Source: Pseudomonas laurentiana (GTDB lineage: Bacteria; Pseudomonadota; Gammaproteobacteria; Pseudomonadales; Pseudomonadaceae). Taken from it: 64,000 nt of DNA. The stretch lies in contig NZ_BMQU01000002.1 in NCBI RefSeq assembly GCF_014648275.1, forward strand, positions 248,001 to 312,000, in the 5' to 3' direction. The notes below the pieces were generated by a model. The model did not search any database and had not been told where the DNA came from. It saw only the letters and a list, made by a program, of their open reading frames with translations. This document shows positions 42,728 through 52,603 of this stretch, one piece after another (position 1 is the stretch's first letter; the number at the start of each line of letters is the position of its first letter). The translations under genes and the position numbers were made by a program.

Positions 42728-43621
42728 CTAGTCGGCGTTGTGACCGCTAGCCTTGCCTTTGGTCATATGACCAAAACGACCCGCATGAAAGTCGTCAAAC
42801 GCCTCGGCAATCTCCGCCTCGCTGTTCATCACGAAGGGACCGTAGCCGACGATCGGCTCGTCAATCGGCTCGCCACTGAGCAGCAATACACTGGCATCCT
42901 GAGTCGCCTCCAACTGCACCTCATCGCCGTCACGCTCAAACAGCACCAGCTGCGCCGCGCCAACACGCGGTTCGCCGTTCACCCTGACCTCGCCGCGCAA
43001 CACAACCAGTGCCGCGCTATGGCCCACAGTTAACGGCAGCGATAACGACGCCCCGGCTTTCAGACCGATGTCCCAGACGTTCATTGGCGTGAAGGTCCGG
43101 GCCGGGCCTTTATGGCCACGATACGCTCCGGCGATCACCCGCACGCTTCCCCCATCGTTCGCCAATGGCACACGCGGAATATCGTCATTGAGCAGGGTCT
43201 GGTAACCCGGTGGCGCGAGCTTGTCGCGTGCCGGCAGATTGACCCAAAGCTGCACCATTTCCAGGGTGCCGCCCGCAGCCGCAAACGCCGCAGCGTGAAA
43301 CTCTTCGTGGAGAATGCCTTGGGCCGCTGTCATCCACTGCACATCTCCCGGGCCAATCAAGCCGCCCGCCCCCGTGGAATCGCGGTGCTCCAGCTCGCCC
43401 TGATAAACAATGGTCACCGTTTCAAACCCCCGGTGGGGATGCTGCCCCACCCCTCGCCGAGCATGGGTCGGGGTAAAGGTGTGCGGGCCGGCGTAGTCCA
43501 ACAGCAAAAACGGGCTGATGTGCCGCGCCAGGTTGTCGTAGGTGAACAGGCTGCGAACCGGGAAGCCGTCACCCACCCAATGTGGCTGGGGGCTGCGATA
43601 GATGCCTTGAATCGTTTTCAT
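42728..43621 (-). CDS. Pirin family protein
   Basis: A 297-aa bicupin pirin. The metal-binding cluster is in the N-terminal cupin: HPHRGFETVT, plus HEEFH. These match the 3-His/1-Glu iron site of pirins, some of which degrade quercetin or act as redox-responsive partners. A C-terminal pirin domain with FGPFVMNSE-like sequence (YGPFVMNSEAEI) is present. The start is ATG 43621 with AGGAGG upstream. A second, shorter pirin of the YhhW type lies at 62730. Confidence 0.88.
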   Translation of the reverse strand: MKTIQGIYRSPQPHWVGDGFPVRSLFTYDNLARHISPFLLLDYAGPHTFTPTHARRGVGQHPHRGFETVTIVYQGELEHRDSTGAGGLIGPGDVQWMTAAQGILHEEFHAAAFAAAGGTLEMVQLWVNLPARDKLAPPGYQTLLNDDIPRVPLANDGGSVRVIAGAYRGHKGPARTFTPMNVWDIGLKAGASLSLPLTVGHSAALVVLRGEVRVNGEPRVGAAQLVLFERDGDEVQLEATQDASVLLLSGEPIDEPIVGYGPFVMNSEAEIAEAFDDFHAGRFGHMTKGKASGHNAD

Positions 43622-43707
43622 GAGATGCCTCCTCTCGTGCATGCCGATCACAATACGTATGCAACGACAGTGGCGGTAGCCCTGCTAAAACGCCTTCAGC
43701 GTTCCAT

Positions 43708-44601
43708 CTACAGAACAGTGCGAGTAGCGTCGTGCAAGAGAAAGGACTCGACGCGCCTGGCACTGTCAGCGGGGTGTTCCTGCATGAAGCAATGCCCACC
43801 GGGTACCACCGCCGAGGTAATGCTGCGGTTGATGCTCACCCAGCGTGCGACCGAGGGTGGCACGAAGGGATAGGTCTGCTCACCGTGCAACACGAGGCTT
43901 GGCGTCCTGACCTGCGCCAGCGACGCCCATAGCTGTCTCGGGAAGGAACTGAACAGTTCCATCTCGCGGCTGGGCCGACACTTCAACGCTACGCCCTCGC
44001 CACACTCCGTCAAGGCATGCTCCACATAGGCCTGCAACGCTGCATCGGTCCAGCCCTTGAAGGCTCCCCGCCCCTGCAGCCCTGCGCGGGCGGCGGCGCG
44101 GTCCGGCCAGTGACTGCGGCGCGTGGCCGCCTTGCGCGCCAGACTATGACGACGGTGCATGCCCACCATCGCCGCCACCCCAAACACAGCAATCATGGCG
44201 CGGCTGAACAGCACCGGATCAAGCAGCACCGCCCGTTGAAACAGCGCAGGTTCACGGGCAAGAATCAGACTGGTCAACACCCCGCCGAAACTGTGCCCCA
44301 AGGCAAAACAGGGTACGTTTGCATACGCCCCGCGCCCAGCCTCAAAGGCCTCCAGCGCCAACTCGGCAGTACGGTTCCAACCCAGAAATGCACCACCATG
44401 ATCACTGTCGCCATGGCCCTGGACATCGCTGAGCCACAGATCGAAGGATTCACTGAGCACCTCCAGCATTGGCCGGTAGACCAGGCCGCAGAAGCCGGTA
44501 CCGTGTAGAAAATGCAACAACGGCTTGCCAGTGGGCGGCGAGCACCAGCCACGCAAGGTGAAACCGGCAGAGGATGGGTAAGACCACGGAACGAGGCGCA
44601 T
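43708..44601 (-). CDS. Alpha/beta hydrolase
   Basis: A 297-aa hydrolase of unknown substrate. The fold marks are the oxyanion region FLHGTGFCG, nucleophile Ser in ALGHSFGGVL and catalytic His in VPGGHCFMQEHP, with LHGEQTYPFV near the acid residue. There is no signal peptide. ATG 44601 is used; its RBS is weak, and the frame extends to 44676. It is followed 86 bp later by pirin and ycaC on the same strand. Confidence 0.78.
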   Translation of the reverse strand: MRLVPWSYPSSAGFTLRGWCSPPTGKPLLHFLHGTGFCGLVYRPMLEVLSESFDLWLSDVQGHGDSDHGGAFLGWNRTAELALEAFEAGRGAYANVPCFALGHSFGGVLTSLILAREPALFQRAVLLDPVLFSRAMIAVFGVAAMVGMHRRHSLARKAATRRSHWPDRAAARAGLQGRGAFKGWTDAALQAYVEHALTECGEGVALKCRPSREMELFSSFPRQLWASLAQVRTPSLVLHGEQTYPFVPPSVARWVSINRSITSAVVPGGHCFMQEHPADSARRVESFLLHDATRTVL

Positions 44602-44732
44602 GCAGGTCACTGAACACAGAGCGGCGAATAGCCAGGGGGACTGATTACAGCGTCGCCCCCCGGCAAGTTCAAGCACCTTGCGATTTAGTCGGTGTGTTTG
44701 TCAGAAATCGCCGGTTCAACGCCTCGGCACGC

Positions 44733-45353
44733 TTACTGAAAACTGTGCGAGGCAAACAACAGCGGGTACAGCGAAATCACCAGCAGTGCGGCCATCAACC
44801 AATTGAATGCCATCAACCAACGCGGGTTCTGCAAGACTTGGCGCAACGCACTGCCAAACATCACCCAGACGCAGACGCTGGGCAGGTTGACCAACGCGAA
44901 CAGCGTGGCAATGACCATGACATTGGTCAGGTAACCCTGCGCCGGGGTGTAGGTAGTGATCGCACCTAGCGCCATGACCCAGGCCTTCGGGTTGACCCAT
45001 TGGAACGCCGCAGCGCCCCAGAAACCCAGCGGTTTGGGCGTTTCCGAGCGGGCCGCCGAGAGCGGACCGGACGTCGCGATCTTCCAGGCCAGGTACAGCA
45101 GGTACGCGGCGCCAACGTAGCGCAACCCGGTGTAGAGGGGAGGAAATGCCTTGAACACCTCACCTAGCCCAAACCCTACCGCCAGCACCATGACCATGAA
45201 CCCGACACTGATCCCCACCGCATGGGGAATCGAGCGGCGCACGCCAAAATTCACCCCGGAGGCCAGCAGCATGGTGTTGTTCGGCCCCGGCGTAATCGAG
45301 GACACAAAGGCAAAGAGCACAAACGCTAAAAGCAGATCGAGGGAGGCAAACAT
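44733..45353 (-). CDS. LysE family amino-acid exporter
   Basis: A 206-aa inner-membrane protein with about six transmembrane helices. The LysE/RhtB signature SSITPGPNNTMLLASG is near the N-terminus. Other family marks are GVRRSIPHAVGISVGF and FQWVNPKAWVMALG. It probably exports an amino acid or related compound; the substrate is not predictable. Single gene, between an alpha/beta hydrolase and a two-component pair. Confidence 0.88.
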   Translation of the reverse strand: MFASLDLLLAFVLFAFVSSITPGPNNTMLLASGVNFGVRRSIPHAVGISVGFMVMVLAVGFGLGEVFKAFPPLYTGLRYVGAAYLLYLAWKIATSGPLSAARSETPKPLGFWGAAAFQWVNPKAWVMALGAITTYTPAQGYLTNVMVIATLFALVNLPSVCVWVMFGSALRQVLQNPRWLMAFNWLMAALLVISLYPLLFASHSFQ

Positions 45354-45482
45354 GGCTGCGGCATCCTTGGAGTAGTTGTGTCACGACACTAACGGAGCCC
45401 GCGGCTGCACCAGCCATACAGTTACCGGAAAAGATTGCACTACACCTGTTCTGTACCGCACCAGTTTGATGGCGTCTGCCGA

Positions 45483-46781
45483 CTACCCACGAGGCAAGCG
45501 AATCCTGAACTGCGCCCCGCCCAGTACCGATTGCTCGACCGTCAGGCTTCCGCCCTGGCTCTCGATCGCCCGACGACTGATTGCCAGACCTAGCCCAAAA
45601 CCGCCCGTGGCGCGATCGCGGCTGCGGTCCAGGCGGTAGAACGGCTGGAAAATACGTTGACGTTCTTCGGGTGGAATACCAATGCCGTCGTCTTCCACCG
45701 TCAGCAGGCAGGCACCCTGCTCGTCCATGTCCACACGCAACAGCAAACTGCGGTGGCAGTAACGCATGGCGTTGCGTATCAGGTTCTGTACCGCCCGCGC
45801 CGTAAGCCTCGGGTCAAGCACGAAACGCGGCAAGCCGGCTTCGGCCCGCACCGCCCACTCAATGCCACGGCCATCGAGTTCCTCGGCGAAACTGCCGAGG
45901 ATACTGTCGACATACTCTGTCAACGACACCTCAACGCGTTCAGCCAGTTGCCCTGGCGTCTGCAAGCGGCTATAGGACAGTAGCTCCAGAACCAGTTCAT
46001 CCAGCTCCCGCACATGGCCAACCAGTTCGAGCAAGCGCTTGCGACTGGCCGGCGGCACTTCATCGAACAGCAACACCAGCCCGAAGTCGAGCCGGGTCAG
46101 CGGCGTGCGCAGTTCATGGGAGACGGCATTGAGCAATTCGCGCTGTTGGGTCAACAGGCGCTCAATGTCCTGGGCCATGGTGTCGAAGACCGTGGCCAGG
46201 TCGCCGATGTCCGAGCGCGGCGAAATATGCGTGCGCTCCGACAACTGCCCCTGGCCCAGACGCTGAGCCGTCGCCTGCAAGCGCTTCAGGTCACGCCAAT
46301 GCGGCCAGACCCAGAGCAACAGGCAACTGAGCAAGGCCGCGCCGATCAATACGGTGATCCCCCAGGACAACAGGTTGATCTCCAGTGGGTCGGGCGGGTT
46401 GCGCAACTCAACCAGCCACTGGTCATCCAGTGGGGCAATGGCGGTGCTGTAGTAACCCCATTCACCCACCCGAACGACAAATTGCCCGGCGCCCAGGCGG
46501 GCGCGCTCGGCGGGGCTCAGTTCGGTCTCGTCCTGGCGGCGCAATTGGACCTCCAGCGGCGCGAAGTCCGCCGCCAGCGCTTGCGCGACTTCAGGCCACT
46601 GGGCAGAAGGCACCTGCCGAAACTGCTTGAGCATCAAGCGTTGCACACCCTGAGCCTGGTCCAGGTTATAGGCTTCATAGCGCTCGTGGAACACGCTCAG
46701 GATCAGCTCGGGGATCAGGAATATCGCCCCGGCGTAGCTGACGATGGTGATCAGGTACAGGCGGACAAGGATTTTCAGCAT
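45483..46781 (-). CDS. RstB-like sensor histidine kinase
   Basis: A 432-aa membrane kinase. Two transmembrane helices (about 7-27 and 135-160) flank a periplasmic sensor of about 110 residues. A HAMP domain follows, then the phospho-acceptor box LLNAVSHELRTPLTRLDFGL and the ATPase motifs NLIRNAMRYC, VEDDGIGIPPEE and GGFGLGLAISRR. Domain layout resembles RstB. ATG 46781 is used; the longer frame runs into the regulator gene. It is 16 bp after the response regulator gene, so they form one operon. Confidence 0.85.
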   Translation of the reverse strand: MLKILVRLYLITIVSYAGAIFLIPELILSVFHERYEAYNLDQAQGVQRLMLKQFRQVPSAQWPEVAQALAADFAPLEVQLRRQDETELSPAERARLGAGQFVVRVGEWGYYSTAIAPLDDQWLVELRNPPDPLEINLLSWGITVLIGAALLSCLLLWVWPHWRDLKRLQATAQRLGQGQLSERTHISPRSDIGDLATVFDTMAQDIERLLTQQRELLNAVSHELRTPLTRLDFGLVLLFDEVPPASRKRLLELVGHVRELDELVLELLSYSRLQTPGQLAERVEVSLTEYVDSILGSFAEELDGRGIEWAVRAEAGLPRFVLDPRLTARAVQNLIRNAMRYCHRSLLLRVDMDEQGACLLTVEDDGIGIPPEERQRIFQPFYRLDRSRDRATGGFGLGLAISRRAIESQGGSLTVEQSVLGGAQFRIRLPRG

Positions 46782-46797
46782 GGTTCGGGCAGCGCCT

Positions 46798-47499
46798 TCA
46801 GCATTCCCATTCGACTCGGCTGAACAAGTAACCCTTGCCCCACACCGTCTTGATCTTGCGCGCCTCGCCGGCATTGTCATCAAACTTGCGGCGCAGCTTG
46901 GATATGGCGACATCCACCGAGCGGTCAGTACCATTGAACTCGATACCGCGCAGGTGCTGCAGGATGCAATCCCGGCTGAGCACCGTGCCGGCATTGCGCG
47001 CCAACACCACCAGCAGGTTGAACTCACCGCTGGACAACTCCACCGGTTGCGCCTCCCACTGCACACTTCGCTCGGTGAGGTCGATGCGCAGGCCACCGAT
47101 CTGGATCAGGTCTGAAGCCACTTGAGGTTCGTTGACGCTGCTGCGCCGCAACAATGTGCGCACCCGCGCCAGCAGCACCCGAGGCTCACAGGGTTTACTG
47201 ACATAGTCATCGGCGCCCATTTCCAGGCCCAGTACCTGATCATGACTGTCATCGCGGGCCGTCAGCATCAGGATGGGCAAGACCGCCGACTCGGCCCGCA
47301 GCACGCGACACACCTGCAAACCGTCCATGCCCGGGAGCATCAGGTCAAGGATCACCAGGTCGGGTTTGTTCCGCCGCGCTTCGTCAAGCACATGGTCGCC
47401 CCGGGCAATCACCCGGACGATAAAACCGTTGCGTTGCAGGTAGCTGGCGATCAGTTCCGACAGCGCGCTGTCGTCTTCGACCAAAAGGATATTTGTCAT
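46798..47499 (-). CDS. RstA/OmpR-like response regulator
   Basis: A 233-aa DNA-binding regulator. The receiver domain has Asp9/Asp10, the phospho-acceptor in LVILDLMLPGMDG and Lys in YVSKPCEPR. The C-terminal winged helix has SGEFNLLVVLARN and DRSVDVAISKLRRKF, ending in KTVWGKGYLF. Start ATG 47499. Its promoter faces that of an RND pump over 156 bp, suggesting that the pair controls the pump, which is a common arrangement; no binding site could be identified with confidence. Confidence 0.87.
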   Translation of the reverse strand: MTNILLVEDDSALSELIASYLQRNGFIVRVIARGDHVLDEARRNKPDLVILDLMLPGMDGLQVCRVLRAESAVLPILMLTARDDSHDQVLGLEMGADDYVSKPCEPRVLLARVRTLLRRSSVNEPQVASDLIQIGGLRIDLTERSVQWEAQPVELSSGEFNLLVVLARNAGTVLSRDCILQHLRGIEFNGTDRSVDVAISKLRRKFDDNAGEARKIKTVWGKGYLFSRVEWEC

Positions 47500-47655
47500 G
47501 GAAAGTGCGTTAACGCCAATGAGTCCGGCAGGATATCGAACCTCGCGCACGCGAGGCGGCAATCTTCACACTTTTTCACAGACCGCCTACAGAGCTTAAC
47601 AGTTACCTCAGGGGCGCCTGCCTTAGCATGGCGGGGTCATTTTCGGAAGATCCGC

Positions 47656-48834
47656 ATGCCCAGCCAACGCCCCTCCCGTCTACGCACCCTGCCCCTCCTT
47701 GCCCTGCTCACCCTTCCCCTGATGGCGTGTGACAAGCAGGCGCCGACCGAGGAAAACGCACCGCCAAGCCAGGTTACGGTGGAAACCGTGCGTGTCGAAC
47801 CACTGGCCATCAGCAGCGAGCTGTCCGGGCGCATTCTGGCCCCGCGCACGGCAGAAGTACGCGCGCGCGTGGCTGGCGTGGTACTCAAGCGGGTTTACCG
47901 TGAAGGTAGCGATGTCAAACAGGGTGAGGTCTTGTTCCGCATCGACCCGGCACCGTTTCAGGCCGACTACGACAGCGCCCGCGCCGCCCTGGCCAAAGCC
48001 GAGGCCAACCAGTTCCAGGCGCGCCTGCAGGACCAACGCTACAGCGAGCTGATTGCCATCAATGCGATCAGCCGCCAGGACTACGACAACGCCCGCGCCG
48101 CTGCCCTCCAGGCCAATGCGGATGTTGCCGCCGCCAAGGCAGCACTTGAGCGTGCACGCTTGAACCTCGGGTACGCCACTGTCACCGCACCGATTTCCGG
48201 GCGCATCGGCCGTGCCCTGGTGACCGAGGGCGCACTGGTCGGGCAGAACGAGTCGACCCCATTGGCGACGATCCAGCAACTGGACCCGATCCACGCCGAC
48301 CTGACGCAGTCCACCCGTGAGTTGAACGCCCTGCGTCGGGCACTGCGCGCCGGCGAACTGCAGCAGGTGGGCCAGGACCAGGCACGCGCCATCTTGATCC
48401 AGGATGACGGTAGCGCCTACCCGTTACCCGGCAAGTTGCTGTTCTCGGACATCAGTGTCGACCCGAGCACCGGGCAGATCACCCTGCGCAGCGAATTCCC
48501 CAACCCTGATCTTGACCTGTTGCCGGGCAGTTTTATCCGCGTTCGCCTGGAACAGGCCATCAAGCAACAGGCGATCAGCGTGCCGCAGCGCGCCATTCTG
48601 CGGGACAGCGCCGGCCAACCCCGGGTGCTGCTGGTGGATGCCGAGCAACGCATCAGCGAACGTCCGATCGTACTGGGCAGCGCGCAACAGGACCGCTGGA
48701 TCGTCAGCGAAGGCCTGGTAGCAGGTGAGCGCGTCGTCATCGAAGGCCTGCAACACGTGCGCGTGGGTGATCAGGTGCAGGTCACCCCCACCGCCAAGGA
48801 AGCCGCTTCCGTCGTACAGACCACTGGCCAATGA
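47656..48834 (+). CDS. RND efflux membrane-fusion lipoprotein
   Basis: A 392-aa periplasmic adaptor of the MexA/AcrA type. The signal peptide ends in lipobox LMAC. It has the lipoyl-like segment VVLKRVYREGSDVKQGEVLF, a coiled-coil hairpin (about 95-165) and the beta-barrel part LRSEFPNPDLDLLPGSFIRV. The start ATG 47656 has GGAAG upstream; the open frame from 47122 is antisense to the regulator gene upstream and is excluded. It is followed 11 bp later by the pump gene. Confidence 0.88.
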   Translation: MPSQRPSRLRTLPLLALLTLPLMACDKQAPTEENAPPSQVTVETVRVEPLAISSELSGRILAPRTAEVRARVAGVVLKRVYREGSDVKQGEVLFRIDPAPFQADYDSARAALAKAEANQFQARLQDQRYSELIAINAISRQDYDNARAAALQANADVAAAKAALERARLNLGYATVTAPISGRIGRALVTEGALVGQNESTPLATIQQLDPIHADLTQSTRELNALRRALRAGELQQVGQDQARAILIQDDGSAYPLPGKLLFSDISVDPSTGQITLRSEFPNPDLDLLPGSFIRVRLEQAIKQQAISVPQRAILRDSAGQPRVLLVDAEQRISERPIVLGSAQQDRWIVSEGLVAGERVVIEGLQHVRVGDQVQVTPTAKEAASVVQTTGQ

Positions 48835-48845
48835 GGGCCTGATCA

Positions 48846-51800
48846 ATGCCGCAATTCTTCATTGACCGCCCGGTGTTTGCCTGGGTGGTCGCGCTGTTCA
48901 TTTTGCTGGCCGGCGCGCTGGCCATCCCGCAATTGCCGGTGGCCCAATACCCTAACGTAGCGCCGCCACAGGTGGAGATCTATGCCGTCTACCCCGGTGC
49001 CTCTGCGCAGACCCTTGATGAAAGCGTCGTCAGCCTGATCGAGCAGGAGCTCAACGGTGCCGACCACCTGCTGTACTTTCAGTCGCAAAGCAGCCTGGGC
49101 AGCGCCACCATCACCGCCACCTTCGAGCCGGGTACCAACCCTGAACTGGCCCAGGTAGATGTGCAGAACCGCCTGAAGATCGTCGAGTCGCGTTTACCCC
49201 GCGCGGTCACCCAGCAAGGCTTGCAAGTGGAGAAAGTTTCCACCGGGTTCCTGATGCTGGTGACCCTGACCGCTGAAAACGAGTCGCTCGACGAAGTCGC
49301 CCTCAGCGACTTCCTGGCCCGCAACGTCATGAACGAGATCCGTCGCCTCAACGGTGTCGGCAAGGCGCAGCTATACGGCGCCGAGCGCGCCATGCGCATC
49401 TGGATCGACCCGCAGAAACTGATCGGCTTCAACCTGACCCCCGAAGACGTCAACCTGGCCATTGCCGCACAAAACACCCAGGTAGCCCCCGGCAGCATCG
49501 GTGAGCTGCCAGGCCGGGCGACTCAGGAAATCACCGCCAACGTGGTAGTCAAAGGCCAGCTGTCGACACCGGAGGCGTTCGCCGACATCGTCTTGCGGGC
49601 CAATCCGGACGGTTCGCGGGTGACTGTCGGCGACGTGGCGCGGGTAGAGATTGGCAGCCAGGAGTACCAGTTCGGTACACGCCTGAACGGCAAGCCGTCG
49701 ACCGCCTTCAGCGTGCAATTGTCGCCGGGTGCCAACGCCATGCAGACGGCGACCCTGGTCCGCGCCAAGATGGATGAGTTGTCACGCTACTTTCCGGCCG
49801 GTGCACGCTACGACATCCCCTATGACACGTCACCGTTCGTGAAAGTCTCCATCGAGCAGGTAATCAACACCTTGCTCGAAGCGATGGTGCTGGTGTTTGC
49901 GGTGATGTTCCTGTTCCTGCAGAACATCCGCTACACCCTGATCCCGACCCTGGTGGTGCCCGTGGCACTGATGGGGACATTTGCAGTCATGCTCGGGATG
50001 GGGTTCTCGATCAACGTTCTGACATTGTTCGGCATGGTGCTGGCCATTGGCATTCTGGTCGACGATGCCATCGTGGTGGTGGAAAACGTCGAACGGATCA
50101 TGGCCGAAGAAGGCCTTCCACCTCGTGAGGCAACCCGCAAGGCCATGGGCCAGATCAGTGGGGCCATCGTCGGGATTACCCTGGTGCTGGTCGCAGTGTT
50201 CCTGCCGATGGCCTTCATGCCCGGCTCGGTGGGGGTGATCTACCAGCAGTTTTCGTTGGCGATGGCGGTGTCGATCCTGTTCTCGGCCTTCCTTGCCCTG
50301 AGCCTGACACCGGCCCTGTGCGCCACCCTGCTCAAGCCCATCGAAACGGGTCATGGACAAAAGCGCGGCGTCTTTGGCGCATTCAACCGGCGCTTCGAAC
50401 GCCTCACCGACGGCTACCAATGCTGGGTGAGCCATGCCCTCAAGCGCAGCGGACGCTACCTGCTGGTGTACGGCCTGCTGCTGGTCGGCCTGGGTTACCT
50501 GTTCAGCCAACTGCCCTCCTCGTTCCTGCCGACCGAAGACCAGGGCTACACCATTACCGACGTCCAGCTCCCGCCCGGTGCCAGCAAACCACGCACCGAG
50601 CAGGTCGCGGCACAGATCGAAGCGCACAACGCTGAAGAGCCTGGCGTCGGTAATACCACAGTGATCATGGGCTTCAGCTTTTCCGGCACCGGGCAGAACG
50701 CGGCGCTGGTCTTCACCACACTCAAGGATTGGTCCGAGCGAAGCGCCAAGGACAGCGCAGCGGCCATCGCCGAGCGCGCCACCGCGGCGTTCAGCCAGTT
50801 CAAGAACGCGATCGCCTACTCGGTACTGCCGCCTCCGGTCGACGGGCTTGGCACGTCCAGCGGCTTTGAATTCCGCCTGCAGGACCGTGGTGGCCTCGGC
50901 CACGCCAACCTGATGGCCGCGCGCGATCAGCTACTGGCCGCTGCCGAGAAAAGCCCGGTATTGATGAACGTACGTGAAAGCGCCCTGGCCGAAAGCCCAC
51001 AGGTGCAACTGGAGATAGACCGCAAGCAGGCCAACGCCCTGGGGGTTTCCTTTGCCGACATCGGCACCGTGCTCAACACGGCCATCGGCTCGACCTACGT
51101 CAACGATTTTCCCAATCAGGGCCGGATGCAGCGGGTCGTCGTACAAGCCGAGGGCGACCGCCGCAGCCAGGTCGAAGACCTGATGAAAATCCATGTCCGC
51201 AACAGCAACGGCAAGATGGTGCCACTGTCGGCGTTCACCCGCGCCCACTGGGTCTCCGGCCCGGTGCAGTTGACGCGCTACAACGGTTACCCGGCGATCT
51301 CGGTGTCCGGCGAACCGGTACCGGGCCATAGCTCCGGTGAAGCCATGGCTGAGATCGAGCGCCTGGTCAGCCAGCTACCGCTGGGCATGGGCCTGGAGTG
51401 GACGGGCCTGTCGCTGCAGGAACGGCTGTCCGGCAGCCAGGCGCCCATGCTGATGGCCCTGTCGCTGCTGGTGGTGTTCCTGTGCCTGGCAGCCCTCTAT
51501 GAAAGCTGGTCGATCCCGACTGCGGTGCTATTGGTGGTGCCCTTGGGCGTGCTGGGCGCGGTGCTGGCGGTCAGTCTGCGTGGCATGCCTAACGATGTGT
51601 TCTTCAAGGTCGGCCTGATCACCCTGATCGGCCTGTCGGCGAAGAACGCGATCCTGATCATCGAATTCGCCAAAAGCCTGGTGGACGAAGGTCACGACCT
51701 GGTCGAAGCGACGGTACACGCTGCCCGCCTGCGCCTGCGGCCCATTGTCATGACCTCGCTGGCATTCATCCTTGGGGTCGTCCCGCTGGCCATCGCCACG

Positions 51801-51965
51801 GGCGCCAGCTCGGCCAGCCAGCAAGCCATCGGTACCGGCGTGATCGGCGGAATGCTCAGCGCAACGCTGGCGGTGGTGTTCGTGCCGGTGTTCTTCGTGG
51901 TGGTCATGCGCCTGACCGGCACACGACGACGCCAGCCTGAGGCCAAGGTCAGCCTGGAAAGCTGA
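48846..51965 (+). CDS. RND (HAE1) multidrug efflux pump
   Basis: A 1,039-aa inner-membrane transporter with 12 helices and two large periplasmic loops. Signatures are FFIDRPVFAWVVALFI at the N-terminus, the proton-relay pair in GILVDDAIVVVENVER (TM4) and the C-terminal SAKNAILIIEFAK. It is a normal length for MexB-type pumps. No outer-membrane factor gene follows; mobA is next after a hairpin. The pump would have to borrow an OprM-like channel. Substrate unknown. Confidence 0.92.
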   Translation: MPQFFIDRPVFAWVVALFILLAGALAIPQLPVAQYPNVAPPQVEIYAVYPGASAQTLDESVVSLIEQELNGADHLLYFQSQSSLGSATITATFEPGTNPELAQVDVQNRLKIVESRLPRAVTQQGLQVEKVSTGFLMLVTLTAENESLDEVALSDFLARNVMNEIRRLNGVGKAQLYGAERAMRIWIDPQKLIGFNLTPEDVNLAIAAQNTQVAPGSIGELPGRATQEITANVVVKGQLSTPEAFADIVLRANPDGSRVTVGDVARVEIGSQEYQFGTRLNGKPSTAFSVQLSPGANAMQTATLVRAKMDELSRYFPAGARYDIPYDTSPFVKVSIEQVINTLLEAMVLVFAVMFLFLQNIRYTLIPTLVVPVALMGTFAVMLGMGFSINVLTLFGMVLAIGILVDDAIVVVENVERIMAEEGLPPREATRKAMGQISGAIVGITLVLVAVFLPMAFMPGSVGVIYQQFSLAMAVSILFSAFLALSLTPALCATLLKPIETGHGQKRGVFGAFNRRFERLTDGYQCWVSHALKRSGRYLLVYGLLLVGLGYLFSQLPSSFLPTEDQGYTITDVQLPPGASKPRTEQVAAQIEAHNAEEPGVGNTTVIMGFSFSGTGQNAALVFTTLKDWSERSAKDSAAAIAERATAAFSQFKNAIAYSVLPPPVDGLGTSSGFEFRLQDRGGLGHANLMAARDQLLAAAEKSPVLMNVRESALAESPQVQLEIDRKQANALGVSFADIGTVLNTAIGSTYVNDFPNQGRMQRVVVQAEGDRRSQVEDLMKIHVRNSNGKMVPLSAFTRAHWVSGPVQLTRYNGYPAISVSGEPVPGHSSGEAMAEIERLVSQLPLGMGLEWTGLSLQERLSGSQAPMLMALSLLVVFLCLAALYESWSIPTAVLLVVPLGVLGAVLAVSLRGMPNDVFFKVGLITLIGLSAKNAILIIEFAKSLVDEGHDLVEATVHAARLRLRPIVMTSLAFILGVVPLAIATGASSASQQAIGTGVIGGMLSATLAVVFVPVFFVVVMRLTGTRRRQPEAKVSLES

Positions 51966-51978
51966 TGGACAGCCACAG

Positions 51979-52000
51979 CCGCTCATGGGATCGTGAGCGG
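51979..52000 (+). terminator. Short hairpin after the RND pump gene
   Basis: A 7-bp inverted repeat (CCGCTCA / TGAGCGG) with an 8-nt loop is followed by CTTT. It lies 13 bp after the stop codon and 25 bp before mobA. A weak terminator is likely. Confidence 0.5.
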
Positions 52001-52024
52001 CTTTGACGCTACAGGTAAACCGTC

Positions 52025-52600
52025 ATGACCCAGCTTCCGGCACCCTGCTCCATCCTCCTCTTGGCAGGCGGTCGCGGCCTGCGCATGGGCGGGCGCGACA
52101 AGGGCCTGGTTCCCTTGCACGGGCAACCACTGATTGCCCACGTCCAGGCCGTAGTACGGCCACTGACCGACGACCTGATCATTTCCTGCAACCGTAATGC
52201 CGAGCAGTACCGGCCCTATGCCGATCACTTGGTTGGAGATGAATCAAACGACTACCCGGGCCCGCTGGCGGGTGTTCTGAGCGGGTTGGCGCAAGCCCGT
52301 CACCCGTGGTTGCTGGTGCTCGCCTGTGATGCACCGTTGATCGACCGTCCACTGGTGCTTGATCTGCTAAGCCAGATGAACGATCAGGGGCGACCAGCCA
52401 TGGTCCGTCAGGATGGCCATTGGCAACCCATGTTCTGCCTGCTGCCGTGCCGCCTGCTCGACGACCTTCGCCAGCGCTGGAACCAGGGTGAGCGTAGCTT
52501 GCTGCGGACCCTGCTGGCGCAGCCACTGCAAGCGCTGGACTATCCGCTGGACGATCCACGCCTGAGCAACTTCAATTCGCCGGAGCACCTGACGCCATGA
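52025..52600 (+). CDS. mobA: Molybdenum cofactor guanylyltransferase MobA
   Basis: A 191-aa cytoplasmic nucleotidyltransferase that joins GMP to Mo-molybdopterin to make the MGD cofactor. The N-terminal signature ILLLAGGRGLRMGGRDKGLV matches the GTP-binding motif of MobA. Other landmarks are DYPGPLAGVLSGL, LACDAPLI and NFNSPEHL near the C-terminus. Length agrees with the family. It ends 3 bp from the convergent MarR-type gene. Confidence 0.95.
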   Translation: MTQLPAPCSILLLAGGRGLRMGGRDKGLVPLHGQPLIAHVQAVVRPLTDDLIISCNRNAEQYRPYADHLVGDESNDYPGPLAGVLSGLAQARHPWLLVLACDAPLIDRPLVLDLLSQMNDQGRPAMVRQDGHWQPMFCLLPCRLLDDLRQRWNQGERSLLRTLLAQPLQALDYPLDDPRLSNFNSPEHLTP

Positions 52601-52603
52601 GTA

